From NCBI RefSeq assembly GCF_047495875.1, contig NC_092461.1, forward strand, positions 94,990,431 through 95,054,430: a DNA stretch of 64,000 nucleotides, written 5' to 3'. How positions within the stretch are numbered: position 1 is the stretch's first letter; each line of letters starts with the position of its first letter. Below the pieces are notes generated by a model. It saw only the letters and a program-made list of their open reading frames with translations. It did no database searches and was not told the origin of the DNA. Shown piece after piece: positions 39,125 through 51,913 of the stretch. The position numbers and the translations under genes are program-made. This DNA is from Pithys albifrons albifrons (lineage: Eukaryota; Chordata; Aves; Passeriformes; Thamnophilidae).

Positions 39125-40005
39125 AAAATCATTTAGGTTTGAAAAGATCCTTGAAATGGAATTCAACCATAAGCTAATGCTGCCAAATCCACCACCAAAA
39201 CAAATCCCTAAGTTTCACATTTGCACATATTTTAAATACCCCAAGTGATAAATGGCTCAACCACTTTCCTGCGCAGCCTATTCCAGTTCTTAATAACCCT
39301 TTCCTGTAAAGATTTCTTTTCCCTAATATCTCATCTAAACTTCCTGTTGTGCACCTTGGAGCCATTTCCTTTTGTCCTATCAGTAGTCACTAGAGAGAAG
39401 AGGCCAACCCCCACCTCACTACAACCTTCTTTCAGCTTGTTCTAGAGAGATATAAGGTTCCCCCGACCCTCCTTTTCTCCATAATAGACAACCCCAGCTG
39501 ATCCTCATAAGACTTGTGCTCCAGTCTTGTGTCCCTGGACACACTTCAGCACCTCAAAATCTTTCTTGTAGTGAGGGGCCCGAAACTGAACACAGCACTT
39601 GAGGTGCAGTTGTTGTGACCCAAGTGCAGGACCTGACACTTGGTCTTGTTGAACCTCATACAACTGGCCTTGGCCCATCACTTCAGTTTATCTAGATACA
39701 CCTGCAGAGCCTTCCTACCCTCCAGCAGGTCAACATTCCCATCCAACTTGGTGTTGAATCATCCAGATAATTGATAAAGACATTAAACAGAGATGTACCC
39801 CAGTAGTGAGCCCTGAGGAACACCAATTATGATTGGCTGTCAACTGGATTTCCTTCCATTCACCACTTCTCTTAGGGCTCAGCCATCCAGACAGTTTTAA
39901 ACTCACCAAAGAGTGTACCTGTCCAAGCCATGATCATCCAGCTTCTCCAGGAGAATGCTGTATAAAATGGTGGCCAGGGAAGCAACATTCACAGCCTTGC
40001 CATCA
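39125..40005 (-). mobile_element. CR1 LINE, minus strand, 3' part with RT remnants
   Basis: The 3' end lies at the left ('aaaatcatttaggtttgaaaagatcc'). It is followed by 'cctgcgcagcctattccagtt', 'ctcatctaaacttcctgttg' and the reversed C-terminal coding region of ORF2. Further right, reversed RT sequence continues through 'gataaagacattaaacagag' to 'ggagaatgctgtataaaatgg'. The segment that would encode the FADD box is missing, which marks a small internal deletion near 39,755. All frames are broken. Confidence 0.85.
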
Positions 40006-40022
40006 TAGGATCATTAGGCATG
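40006..40022 (-). mobile_element. Second CR1, 3' tip (split by an LTR)
   Basis: 'catcataggatcattag' followed by 'gcatg' is the beginning (in plus-strand view) of another minus-strand CR1. The copy is cut by the LTR that starts at 40,023 and resumes after the duplicated GCATG at 40,652. Confidence 0.7.
40018..40022. repeat. Left TSD (GCATG) of the 40.0-kb LTR
   Basis: GCATG precedes the TG end of the LTR and recurs at 40,652-40,656. Joining the flanks through one copy restores a normal CR1 tail. Confidence 0.78.
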
Positions 40023-40651
40023 TGTTATGGGTTTAGCCAGGTGGGCCTAAACTTAGGTTTTAAAGTTCAGCTAGGCCTAGGATTGTCAGCTAATTTGAGC
40101 TGGGCTGAGCTAGCTCACAGCTGACTTCTTCCAGCCAATAATATTGTATTCCATACCATACTACATCATCTCAAAGGGTGTAAAATCCAGTGTGTGGGAG
40201 TGGCTTAGTTAGTTTCATCATGGCTGCACTAAGAGGAGGACATCTAGCAGCTCCTCTACTATGCTGGGCCCTGCTCCTGTTGCCTCTGCTTGCATTTTGT
40301 TTGCATTCAGGGAAGTAGAAACATTTTTGTTGTTACTCTTTCTGTTTCTTGCTATGTGTCTCTCAGAGTACTTATAAATCTAGTGTAATAGACTTTGCTT
40401 TGTATTAATTGGGGAGTGGGAAGTTATTCCTTGTTATATATATGTAACTTGTGTAAGTGTGTGTTTTATTGTAGTTTCCTCTTAATTTTCTCCTTTCTGT
40501 ATAAATATATGTAGTTAGTTCCAGCATAAACCTGGTTTTGAGGGTTTTTCTTTCCTCTCCCTCTTCTTTTCCCCTTAGCTGGTTGGGGGGAGGAGGAACC
40601 CTCTTCACTCTGTCTCGGACAGTTGGCATTTTGCCAGCTCAGCCCAGGACG
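40023..40651 (+). mobile_element. Solo LTR (family D), plus strand, 5-bp TSD, inside CR1
   Basis: A 629-bp unit beginning TGTTATGGGTTTAGCC and ending CAGCCCAGGACG. The expected terminal A appears to be mutated to G. Its flanks are the perfect 5-bp duplication GCATG, and the CR1 sequence is continuous across it. A CCAAT box ('agccaataat', about 40,133) lies upstream of promoter-like sequence. A pyrimidine-rich stretch, 'ggttttgagggtttttc', and then 'ggcattttgccagctcag' close the unit. The latter block is shared, inverted, with the LTR at 63.0 kb. There is no internal retroviral sequence. The duplication length suggests an ERVL-type element. Confidence 0.8.
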
Positions 40652-40656
40652 GCATG
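40652..40656. repeat. Right TSD (GCATG) of the 40.0-kb LTR
   Basis: Exact match to 40,018-40,022. Confidence 0.78.
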
Positions 40657-40860
40657 GAAAAGACATCTAAGATTGAGTCAAACCCATAACTTACATCTTC
40701 CAGGTCCACCACTAAACCGTGTCCCTAAGCACCACATCTACAAGTTTCTTGAATACTTTCAGGGTGATTCCATCGCTTTCCTGGGCAGCTTATTCCAATT
40801 CCTGATCACCCTCATCATCCACAATAAGCTGGTGAAAGAAATACATTTGTCAGGCTGATA
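40652..40860 (-). mobile_element. Second CR1, remainder after the LTR
   Basis: It continues the CR1 tail with 'gaaaagacatctaagattgag', 'ccaccactaaaccgtgtccc', 'tttcagggtgattcc' and 'cctgggcagcttattccaa', ending near 'ctcatcatccacaataagc'. It is the reverse complement of a CR1 3' untranslated region and carries no coding part. Confidence 0.82.
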
Positions 40861-43800
40861 TATTCAACAGTTTTACACCAGCACAACACTAGTTTTTACA
40901 CATGGTTCTTATTAGTGTAGTCCATATGGTCAACAGAATTGTTTCAACTTTTATTGTCCAAAACCACCTGATCCATGGCTGCCATATAACTGAAGAAAAG
41001 AGAGGTTCAGTTTGGAGAAAAAAAATTATATCTTTTAGCTGAATAAATTTTGCAAGTCTCAAAAATTATGGTGTTTGGTTTAAAGATTAGTTTCCTGGAA
41101 TATATTTAATGTATGATTATACTCAGAGTTAACTTTTAAAAGAAAGATTATTTAATCAATTATTTCTAAACCATTGCTAATTTTCATAGAAGGATGGTAA
41201 TACAGTACCATTAAAAAGATAATATGCAGAAGTAGAGCTGTACACATAAGGCATTAGCTTCAACAAGGATTTTGCAATGTATCCAATGCATTTTGAAGAC
41301 ATGCCAGGAATGATAAGGCCCAAACAATGAGTGAGGTGGCCTTTCTGAGCTGGAAAATAACTCTTTGAATAATAATGGGATCTTTTACATCAGTGCAAGC
41401 TAGTAATAAAACTCCTTTTTTTGTTATCTTCTACCTTTCCTTTTCTCTAATGACCCCATGACAGCTATGCCAAAGGAAATGTTAGTTACAGATAAAATCC
41501 CTGAAAATTAAATACACAATTTTCAATAAGTTTTTTTTTTTTCACATAGAAACTATTAATATATGCATACGAATATTTTTTAGGCCTGATTTGAAAAGCA
41601 AAATTCTAAAAGGGCCAAGGCAATATTAATTAGGAAACTGAGAAAAAGACAAATTATCCCTTGTGATTAAGGTCTTTATTTAAACAGTTTCTGCAAACAC
41701 CAAGAACAATTTCCCATTTCAGTGTTTCAGATCAGCAGGGTTCATTGCATGCTGAGTTTGAAGACTCTTAGTAAGTAAGCAAGATTCATGAATTAGAACT
41801 GTTAAATATGCTTTCAAGCTGTATAATGTAGAAAGTCATCAGATAAATTATTTAAAAGTACTTCAAGTCTCAACAGCTGCAGCATTTTCTAAAAGCTGTG
41901 AGATATATCCCTACATTAAAAAGAATTCACCTTCTGGTTAAAAAAAGAGCTCCAAAAAATTTTCAACTTTTCTCCAGGTGGCTGATCTGAAAACTGTCTT
42001 TCCCTGTTTTCCATAGCTCAGATGCAAGGGGCGATTGCAACTGTTGAGACTGGAGTGGGTACTTTGTCACATTTGCCACTGTTTTCTGCTTCTGTTACCT
42101 TCTTCTTCCCACTCCTTCTGGCAGAGGTGGATATGAGCAATTCAGTTTCTTGCCTTGGCAATTAAAGTATAACAGAGCCAGATCTGGAGTACTCCTTTGA
42201 AAAATCTACAATGATTACAAGTTTTCTATATGGTATGGACTCCTTATGCTAGCAAGGAGGAAGCATATTTACCGTTGGCAAGCGGTAAGCTACTGTTCCT
42301 GGGAGAGAGACAAAGTACAGAAAGCATATAATTCTTTCTCAACACTAAATTAATGTACAATAAAACTTCACAGCACTTTTTCTTACTAATTCAGAGCTAC
42401 AAGGTCTCATCTTTGATATTCTTCCCATAATTTTGTTGAAAAGTCATGGGGCAATGCTCACTCCAGTCTTATTTCTGGAGATATGAAAAGCATCATCATT
42501 CCCCTGGTTCCCTGGGAAAAATAAAGGGGTAGAGGTGCTCTCAGATTCCTCTCTGTCAGCTGTGTCTTGAGTGTTCACTGTTGGCAATTACCTTCCTGAG
42601 TCATGGAAAATAGTAAAGGGCTTCTTTTTGTCTATATACCACAAGAGTAGTGTTTCCCAGAAGATCCATCATTACGCAGTTGACTACTGGACTGAGATCC
42701 TGGCTGGAGCTAGAGTCGGTGATACTATGCATCACACAGAGTCCAACATCTTCATCTTACTGTCTGAAACATTTGGTAGCACTTCTGCTAAATGAATACT
42801 AAACCAAGCAAATGCCAAAATTTTGTTTTATACAGGACTTCTTGCACATAAAACCCTAAAGTCTACTATTGCAGTTCATACTTTTATTTATTTTTTTTAA
42901 GTTAAAATTCAACATATCCTGCTTTTACAGCTCACTTCATTATCTGAACATGCAAAAAGTTACTAACTTACCAGCAGGTCAAGATGTCAATCTATTTGCA
43001 GCTGTCTAAGCACTTGTCTAGTACCCTCATTAGTACCAGAGCCTGTAATAAGCTGTGTACCAGTAATGATTACATTTATTATCAACTTAAAATGGTACTC
43101 AAGATGCTTCGTTGCTCAGTTAGAGAGCATCTTGCATCCTAAACCCCCAAATTCATAGCCCAGATACAGAAAGGCACCCAAAGAGCTAAATAGCAAAACC
43201 ATATTGTGCTACTAATGATTTTGTGTGTTCTCACCAATTTAGAGAACCCTGAAAGCTGTGTCTTAATTACAGCTTCTTTATCGGCCATAGCACTGTATGC
43301 GCTTTGAGTCACAAGACGTTACTCAACCCATAAAAATTATCTTCTGTGATAGCTTTTAGGAGACTCCATCAGACTTTTTAAGGAGATATTTCTAGTATTG
43401 AAGGTGCCCTCATGGTCAGAAAAAAGTCACTTTCAGAATTCCTTTGTGACACTTCATGATGAAAAAGAAGCCAGAAGTTACAGGCAGCACACACCTATAA
43501 AACCTTTGCATTTTCAGTTGCTGCAAATTTCACTGCTTAAAGCATCAAAATAATGGATGGCATGATGTATTTTCCCTCTCATAACAAATTTTTGTTTACA
43601 AACACCTGCAGAATAATCTTGTTGTCATTTAGCCTCAAAGGTCATTGCAAAGATACATTTTACATATAGATATTTAGTTCTTAACTGAAAGGACTAATAT
43701 TCTTTTCTGAAAGGACAAATTAAGTTGTCTTAGATTTCAATTTATGGTGGTCCATGCATTAGTTTTAGAATCTGCCCTTCAGAACAATATGTTGCTATTT

Positions 43801-43916
43801 TTAATCACTGTATTATCATTTGCTTACAGTTCATCCATTTTACAGTGTAAGTGGATATATAATAAAGAGTTTGAGATAGCAGAAGACAATTATAATAGTG
43901 AGCACTCTGGTGAATT
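40861..43916. other. AT-rich non-coding stretch
   Basis: About 3 kb with no recognised repeat or exon. Short poly-T tracts occur near 41,531-41,541 and 42,890-42,900. Confidence 0.5.
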
Positions 43917-44230
43917 AGTCTTGGGCAGCTGCCAGACAACTATCCAGCTGCTCTCACTACTATTCCTCAACAGGACATAAGGAGAGAATAAGAAGGAAAA
44001 ACTCATGAGTTCAGACAAAGACAAGGAAGCCCCTTACCAACTGTTATCACTAGCAAAACAGACTTGACTTAGGGAAAAAATTGACTTCCTGTCAGTTAAA
44101 GAAGGGTTGGGTTAAGAAACAAAGACAAGAAACTAAAACACCTTCCACTACCATATTCCCTTCTTCCCAAGGCTCAACTTGACTGCTTCATTCCTTATTC
44201 TTCTAACCCTTGCCACTAGTCCATATTTAA
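43917..44230 (-). mobile_element. ERV LTR (family C) fragment, minus strand
   Basis: Blocks 'cttgggcagctgccag', 'ctcaacaggacataagg', 'tgagttcagacaaagac', 'caaaacagacttgacttag' and 'cttcttcccaaggctcaacttgac' follow the order of the left part of the family-C LTR at 33,081. Only about one third of the LTR is present and no ends are visible. The open frame at 43,744-43,980 runs into it and is not considered a gene. Confidence 0.6.
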
Positions 44231-44921
44231 CCTAAAACATGTTTAAACGAATAACAACGAACAAGACAAAATAAATCAATTTTTACAAGAATCGGAGACC
44301 AACTTGAATGCTGTACCAGTCCAGTATTTTACATCCAGTAAAATTTAATCATTGCAAATGTCCAGTGAAAATAGAATTCTGGAAGTAGCAGATAGAGGGC
44401 AAAGACAACAATCACTTAATTATTCTCATTTCTGCTTTGACATTAAATTAACATAGCATTAGTAACAGAGCCTCCTGAGTCCTTATTAATGTAAGTTAAT
44501 GTTAGTCAAACACTTCACTTATTTCCTCCCTCGCTTGGAATGCCATTTGCATTTGCTATATTTTTCAAGCTCTTACTACTGCTAGTTTCTAAATTGAAAC
44601 AGAAGAGAGTGCATATCTTGAAGATTTACAGTGTAATGGTTTAACACTTTTCTAAAAAGGACATAAGTAACAGAAATAAGGAACTCTGAAAATGAAAAAA
44701 AAATCTTCAAAATGATTTGGTATTACCATAAACAGCCAAGCAAATATTTTGAGCATCCTAGCAGTACATTTCTTCCTTCTGATATACATACACAAGAGAG
44801 TTATATAAGCTACTTTATCTCTGAAGCCTGATTCTGGTTTCTTTTTCTGAAAGAAGTAGTCTCATCAATACAAACACGGTCTCAACAAACATTGACATAA
44901 CAAGTTACTGGATTTCTGTTT
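44231..44921. other. AT-rich non-coding stretch
   Basis: No repeat or exon recognised. Confidence 0.4.
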
Positions 44922-45471
44922 TGATTTTGGCTGGAATAATTTTCTTCCTATTAGCTGGTGTAGTACTGTGGTTTGTTTTTTTTTTATTTAGGATGAGTGA
45001 AATGTTGATAATTAATGTTTTAGTTGTTGTTGAGCAGCACTTACATGAAGTCTGAAGTCAAGGACTTTTCAGTTTCTCGTACTGCACTGCCAGTGAGTAA
45101 GTTGGGGGTGTGCAAGAAACTGGAAGGGGACACAGTCAGGACAGCTGACCCCAGCTGGCCGAAGGGATATTGCAGACCATATGTGAACATACTGAGCAAT
45201 GAAGTTGGGGGAGCTGGCTGGGGAGTACAGCGTGCTACCTGGGAACTGGCTGGGCATCAGTCTCTAGGGGTAAGCAATTGCATTGTGCATAACTTAGATT
45301 GTACATTGTTTTAGCATTTCATGATTTCCCCTTCTTTTTATGTCCTGTTAAACTCTCTTTATCTTAACCTATTAATTTAACCTTTTTTCAGATTCTTTCC
45401 CCATCCCACTGAGGGGGTTGTAGGCAAATGGCTGCATGGTGTTCAGCTGCTTGCTGGGTTAAACCACAACA
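44922..45471 (+). mobile_element. ERV LTR, family A, nearly full length
   Basis: It starts 'tgattttggctggaataatt' and ends 'gggttaaaccacaaca', the expected termini of this bird LTR. Between them lie 'gagcagcacttaca', 'gtcaggacagctgacc', 'gatattgcagaccatatg', 'ttaaactctctttatctt' and 'ccccatcccactgaggggg'. No convincing direct repeat flanks it. It has no internal region, so it is a solo LTR. The best-preserved family-A copy in the window. Confidence 0.75.
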
Positions 45472-48400
45472 ATCACTCAGGAGGTATTTTGAAGTATCAA
45501 ATTCTATTTAGAAACACCAAAAGTGACAAATATTTTAGTTAGAATCTTGATACTTCTGCTCTCATGAATGTCTAGTGGCAGAACAAAGCATACTCTAGTA
45601 TACTCAACATTCTGCCTTGTACAACTTTCCCTTGCACTGTAGTTCATGTCTTTCTTTCTCTGCCAGTAATGACTTCCTGAAGAACATTTCCTGTTGCAGT
45701 CCAAGCAAGCCATGATTTTTTATGCACTTCTGTTCCAAAAGATTAACTTGGTAAACATACTATAGGATTGACAGCAAGAATGAATAAAAGTACTTCAAAA
45801 CACTGAAGAACTCTTACTTGAGACTCACAAAACAAAGATGTTTCTTCTGGTTGAAATCTTTACACAAGTAATGCCATGGACTATTTTACTCTGATGTAGC
45901 AGAAACAATCTTTAGCTCTGCAAGAAGTCTCAGTTTAAATGTCTTAAAAGATAAGGATCTATGACAGCTGACGTAATGGAAATGCATTAAAATTTAAAAT
46001 GAAAGCCTAAATTGTACTCTGAAGAACTGTCTAATTCTGGTTTTATGAACACTTTCAATAGTAATTAATAGTATTGGCAAAAAATTCTTTCTGAAGAACA
46101 CAAATTTAGGAAATGAGAAGCATAGTCACTCACTCTCCAAGGAAAATAAAATCTGACACTCCCACTGGTGCTGGAAAATGTTAAGTGCATTCACTATATA
46201 ACTTTGATATGATAGTTGTTGTGCCTTGTAAAACTAATTAATAGGAGTGGAAGGCACTTTACAGTGATCATATATAGTAAAATTCTATCTAATAAATTGT
46301 TGTTTTTAATAATTTATGGTTTGGGGTTTTTTTGGCTGTTTGTCTTCCACTGCTCAAGTCTATAAAATAATCACCTGTGAACACCATTTTCTTACAAGTC
46401 ATGCAATATTATTGATAAAAGGTAACTGTTTCATTATGCTAAAAATAGGGAACAATTTATCTTAAATAGCGCTTCATTTGCCTGTGAGCAAGGAGAAGAA
46501 CTAAACCAGACTCATCCTCAACAATCACAGATTTTAACAATCATTTACATAACTTACCCAGCTGACTGAACCAGCATGTAATAAAAAATACAGTTTGCAT
46601 CTTAATACTTCTATACCTGCCATAATGATTCATTCCTCTCCTTACACTCTGTGCAAGACTAACACAGTTGCTAAGGTGAATGGCAAGTACTAAGAATATT
46701 AAGAACAGCCTTCTGTAAAGAAACCAGTGAGTATATGTAGTTGCCTTTAGAACACTAAAGACAACAGGATCTGGAACATATTCATCCGATGTAAATAGAT
46801 GCCTGTTACACAACTAATCTCTTGACTGGTAACTTTTGGGTTGGTCCTATGAGTAGTCACTATTTAATTTTACCTCAAATTGCATTGGATTCCTTTAAAA
46901 AGGGAGGTGAGTTCAAATGGAGCCCTTGAAAAGAAGAAAGGGCTGTTTCTGGGAAACTGAGGAGTATACACAGGGAGAGATATTTTAGATGTCAGGGTAT
47001 GTTACCCAAAAGGGCTGAAGAGATAAAAACACCTAGAAAATACACAGCCATGTCTCAGAGTCAACTGATCATATTCTGTGGACTGAAAGGTCTTCAGTTA
47101 ACTGCAGATCAAGAAGCTGATGCACAAGCCTAATAATAATAAAAAAATGATTATTTGACTTCTGAATTTCTGTTCTCTCTGACTGGGTCACTGACTTTGC
47201 TCCATTTAAGAAGTATTATAACTTTTTTTAGGATGAATTATATTAATCTTGAAAACCCTTCAATCATCTTTGACGAGTTTCTAATAAAGTGATCTCTACA
47301 GGTATTCTGTAACTCTCTGGGCAAGTTATGTCCCCAGAGTACTTTGTTAGCATCTAGTGACAGAAAGCAACTAATTTGAACTTTCTTTCTGAATTAATAT
47401 TTTCATCAAATTTGGAGTAAAGACTTTATTAAGAAGTCAAACAGAATGGGCAGAGAAGTCAAAGGAGAGACACTGAAGATTGTTAGAAAGTCCAGAGGCA
47501 ATTTTGCAATTAAAGTATAAATTTTCACTTGAATAACCCTCAGTACACAATCCATATGGTTAGAAAATAAATATTTGCCAGAGAAATGCCCTAGCAGCAG
47601 CCATTAGCAAGGTAGCAGGGATACTGACAGTTTCAAATTTACCCACATATTAACTAGTTCCCTAATATAAATGTGAAGAATAATAAACAACAAAAATCAC
47701 TAAAACCCAAACTGAAACAACAAAAAACACCCCACAAAAAATACCAAGATCTACATTTTTTTTGTCCCTTGAGAAATCTCTCACACAGGTATCTTCTTGT
47801 TTAGGGTCCCGGGAAAGCAATAGCACCTGAGTAATGCTTTAGCTAGAAAACAAAAGCTTCCTGCAAACTATTATTCAGCTACTTCTCTGAACTTCAGAAG
47901 TCTTCCAAGACAGTTGTTTATTTGCTACATTCCTATCCTTTGAAGGGAAGAGTCAGCGGAGTGACAATCAATTACCAAGAGGCGACAGAACCACGCACTG
48001 AAGTCCATTAAATCCAGAGAAGAGAAAAAGAGCAACCATACAACAAAGAGAAAAAGAGCAACCTTTGCTGCAGAAAGTCAGGACACCATTGCACAAAGCA
48101 TTAGGTTGTTTGCGTACAGCAGAAGCATACACAGGGCATTTGTAAAATCTGAGGGGCAGATAAAAGCAGTAGACTACTGGCATTATCATTTGGCCACATT
48201 CAGCTCAGATTGTTACATTGTTAACTGTGTCAGATTCCCAGCTTCAGGAATCCTGAATGCAAAGCCATCTCCACTTTTAATAAGATGACAATCTTTTAAA
48301 GTGCAGAAAAAATGGCACTGACCTTCATTTAGCTGTTTCATTTTTTTTATTTTTCTTCCAAAGCAAGGAAAAAAACCCAAATCATTGTATTCATATATTT

Positions 48401-50317
48401 TTATTGCAAGTGTCACCCAAGATGACAGAAAAGTCTGAAAATATCACCTTCTGAGGAAGCCCAAGCCTATATTTGGGAGTAATAACTTAGTATCTCCAGG
48501 CTGGTTTAGCCTTTAGAGATGTGACTGAAAACACTTACTAGTTTTAAAGTTATCCAAGTGAGTTAATTTTAAAATGTAGAGACCTAGTATCATAAAACTT
48601 CCTTTACAAATATGGTTAGCATGTGTGTAAAGAAGCATTACTTTGAATATGCAATTAGGGTCTCCTGTTAGGTGCTTGTATTGGTCATAGAACCACTGGT
48701 GAATGAGAATTTTATTTTGCATTGCAACAGCTCATTTCACCATGTTTCTTACACATGAGCTACACACAGTGAGAGAACATAAGGAAACTCAATTTGGACC
48801 CAGGGATGAACAGCTCAAAGACAATGTTTAAATTTTAAAGTTGTTAAGGATGAAGCACTGGGCCTGAACTTTTGTTCTCCTGCGTATGTTCTTAACAAAG
48901 TATTTAGCTGATATTAAGGAGCATTTTCTACCGAACCTGCAAGGAACAATGGTGTCTGAGTGAATGATTATGCAAGTCATACATCAGTATTCCAAATAGA
49001 TATTACACAACATAAATCCTGGGCTCCTTCCTCTAAAACAAGAAAGTGAATAAGTCAACTATTAACTATTTCAAACATTATCATACTCTGCATATGAACT
49101 CTAGTTAAACCGTCTTGAACTTTCATTAAAACAAGTATTTTTAAAATACTTCTATGATTATTTACAGCATCTATAGTTCCTTATTTAGCATTCACTGTGC
49201 TTGTGTATTAAACCCTGATTTACAGAGCTATGCAGATTATGATAATGACAATACAGTGCTGGACTAGAAGCAGTTATAATCCTTCACTGAAAGTAGAGGA
49301 GTGAAATAACACCACTGTTTTGTTTTGGTGATTGCTTGGCTGTCAGACTAGGAGTCCACACCCCACACTCTCTGCCCCCAAGCATTTGAAATTTTGAAAA
49401 CAGAATCTATGGTCAGAATATGAATGATGTAGAAGATATCAGTAGAATTATATATTTTTTTCCCTCTCCCTTGGGAGCAGGGACAATTTTTTCTTTGCAA
49501 AGATTACAAGTGTTTAGGATTCCAACCCAGAGGCCGTATCCACAGTGTGGGATCCAACAGTATTATGTCAAATGAACTCTGATAAGCAACACAAAATATC
49601 ATAGTGATCATCCGTCGAGAACCAGTCCTGCTGTCTCCTAAGCACCATCTGATACCATGTCATGATAGCCTTTACATGAAGGATAAGACATTAGCGTGAG
49701 TTACCATAAGTCCTCAGTGTTTAAGAAGTGTTATTTTTATTCTTGTATAACTAAGTTTGAAGTTACCTTCAGCCAATTCTGATCTAAGATTATGGGTAGC
49801 ATTAAATGTTTTGAGGAGGCTCTCTGAACACATAACCTCTATTTGCTTATATTTAGACTAACTTGTAGTTGCAGAAGATTATCTTCCAGCAAGCTTAAAA
49901 AAAACAGATAAAATTTGGTCATGGTACAGATAAGAGCCAACTAAAATAATACAATATCTCTTTGAATATCTATTTTTCATTAAAACCCCCTCCGTGGTCT
50001 TGAATTCCCATATAATGTACAATTTCTGGTATCTACAACAAAAACCAGTGTAAGTATACAGGAACATGACAAGAAAGATTGCTTTGGGCTGAGTTATTAT
50101 GCTTGTGGGAGAAAGGCACAGGTGAAAACTGAGTTGTCTGCTCCAAAAATATGAGGTTCAGCACAAAGGAGACACAAATAGAAACTTCCACACTTAGATA
50201 AACTAGTCTGGACAGTTCTTGGTCTTTGCTGTGTTTTCACCAAGAAAAAGCTATGTGGCTAAGGGACTGTTTCAGCTTCTACTAGAGCAATAGCAAAGTT
50301 CCTGTTATTTCAAATAA
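45472..50317. other. Long AT-rich non-coding stretch
   Basis: About 4.8 kb without a recognised mobile element or exon. A small imperfect duplication of 'agagaaaaagagcaacc' lies at about 48,018-48,063. Open frames are 90 codons or shorter and lack motifs. Confidence 0.5.
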
Positions 50318-50957
50318 TTATAGAGTCATAGATTCATTTATGTTGTAAAAGACCTCCAAGATCAACAAGTCCAACTTTGACTGAACATCACCATGCCAAG
50401 TAAACCATAGCACTAAATGCCACATACAGTCATTTCTTGACACTTCCAGGGATGGTGACTCCACCACTTTCCTGGGCAGTTGGTTCCAATGCTGGACAAC
50501 CCTTTCAGAGAAGAAATTCTTCCCAGTGTCCAACCTGAACTTCCCCAGCACAGGTGGGGAACTTCCCCACCCTTTAAGGTGGTTGCAGAGAGCAAGGAGG
50601 TCTCCTCTGAGCCTCCTTTTCTCTGGGCTAAATAACTCCAGGTCCCTCAGCCACACCTCATATGACTTACTGTCTAGACCTTCACCAGCTTCATTGCCCT
50701 TCTCTGGACACTGTCCAGTACCTTGATGTCTTTACCTTGATGTGAGTGGCCCAGAACTGGCCATAGTACTTGAGGTGAGACCTTGTCAGTCCTGAGTACA
50801 GAGGGACAATCACTTTCTTGCTGGCCACACTATTACTGATACAAGCCAGGATTCCACTGGCCTTCTTGGCCACCTGGACACACTGATGGTCCATGTTCAG
50901 CCTGCTGTCAATCAGCACCAGCCGGTCCTTTTCTGCTAAACACCTTTCCTGCCACTC
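50318..50957 (-). mobile_element. CR1 LINE, minus strand, 5'-truncated
   Basis: The 3' end is at the left ('tatagagtcatagattc'), followed by 'gacctccaagatcaacaagtc', 'ccaccactttcctgggcag' and the reversed ORF2 C-terminal coding region. The minus-strand frame at 50,318-50,656 carries [21 protein letters not shown], and 50,691-50,918 carries [21 protein letters not shown]. Both are signature blocks downstream of the CR1 RT active site. It stops abruptly where the next CR1 tail begins, so it was truncated at reverse transcription or cut by the neighbour. Confidence 0.88.
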
Positions 50958-51913
50958 TTAGAATCATAGAATCATAGAATCGATTGGGTTGGAAAAGACC
51001 TCCAAGATCATCAAGTCCAACCCTTGGTCCAACTCCAGTCCATTTACTAGATCATGGCACCCAGCGCCACGTCCAATCTGTGTTTAAAAATCTCTAGGGA
51101 TGGTGAATCCACCACCTCTCTGGGCAGCCCATTCCAATGCCTGATTACTCTCTCTGTAAAGAATTTTTTTCTGATATCCAACTTAAATTTCCCCTGGCAG
51201 AGCTTAAGCCTGTGCCCCCTTGTCCTATTGCTGAGTGCCTGGGAGAAGAGACCAGCCCCCACCTGGCTATAACTTCCCTTCAGGTAGTTATATACAGTGA
51301 TGAGGTCACCTCTAACCTCCTCTTCTCCAGGCTAAACAACCCCAGCTCCCTCAGCCTCTCCCCACAGGGTTTATGCTCCAGTCCCTTCACCAGCCTTGTT
51401 GCTCTTCTCTGGACCCGCTCCAGCACCTCAATATCTTTCCTGAACTGAGGGGCCCAGAACTGAACACAGTACTCAAGGTGTGGCCTCACCAATGCAGAGT
51501 ACAGGGGAAGGGTCACTTCCCTGGTCCTGCTGGCCACGCTATTTTTGATACAGGACAGGATCCCATTGGCCTTCTTGGTCACCTGGGCACACTGTTGACT
51601 CATGTTGAGCTTCCTGTCAATTAGTACTCCAAGGTCCCTTTCTGCCTGGCTGCTCTCCAGCCACTCTGTGCCCAGCCTGTAGCGCTGCAGGGGGTTGTTG
51701 TGGCCAAAGTGCAGGACCCGGCACTTGGCCTTATTGAACTTCCCCAGGCTTGTAGTGCTGCATGGGGTTGTGGTGACCAAAGCACAGGACATGGCATGTG
51801 GCCCTGTGAACCTCGTATCGCTGGTCTAGGTCCATGGATCCAATCTGTCCAGATCCCTCTGCAGAGACTTCCTGCCCTCCAGGCACATCAACACTCTCAC
51901 CCAGCTTGGTGTT
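50958..51913 (-). mobile_element. Large CR1, part 1: 3' tail and RT C-terminus
   Basis: The tail is two plus-strand 'agaatcat' units followed by 'cgattgggttgg'. Reversed ORF2 follows. The 170-codon minus-strand frame at 51,280-51,792 contains [41 protein letters not shown] and [15 protein letters not shown], the C-terminal RT region of CR1. An internal duplication of about 70 bases lies at 51,674-51,815. At its right edge the sequence 'cagcttggtgt' corresponds to the codons just after FADD (T-K-L-G), where an unrelated element is inserted. The CR1 resumes at about 52,477. Confidence 0.88.
51674..51815 (-). repeat. ~70-base diverged tandem duplication inside CR1
   Basis: The segment 'cctgtagcgctgcagggggttg...aaagtgcaggac...cggcacttggcc' (51,674-51,745) is followed at once by a diverged copy 'cttgtagtgctgcatggggttg...aaagcacaggac...ggcatgtggccc' (51,746-51,815). 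It duplicates the CR1 codons for the [15 protein letters not shown] block. The two copies differ at many sites. Confidence 0.75.

Noticed and set aside
43744..43980. 78-codon frame with a hydrophobic segment, possibly a small membrane protein
   Set aside because: Its 3' third runs into the family-C LTR fragment, and no start context or homology is visible.
48018..48063. Short direct repeat of 'agagaaaaagagcaacc' as a possible array or TSD pair
   Set aside because: Only two units about 25 bases apart, with nothing element-like between or around them; a small local duplication explains it.
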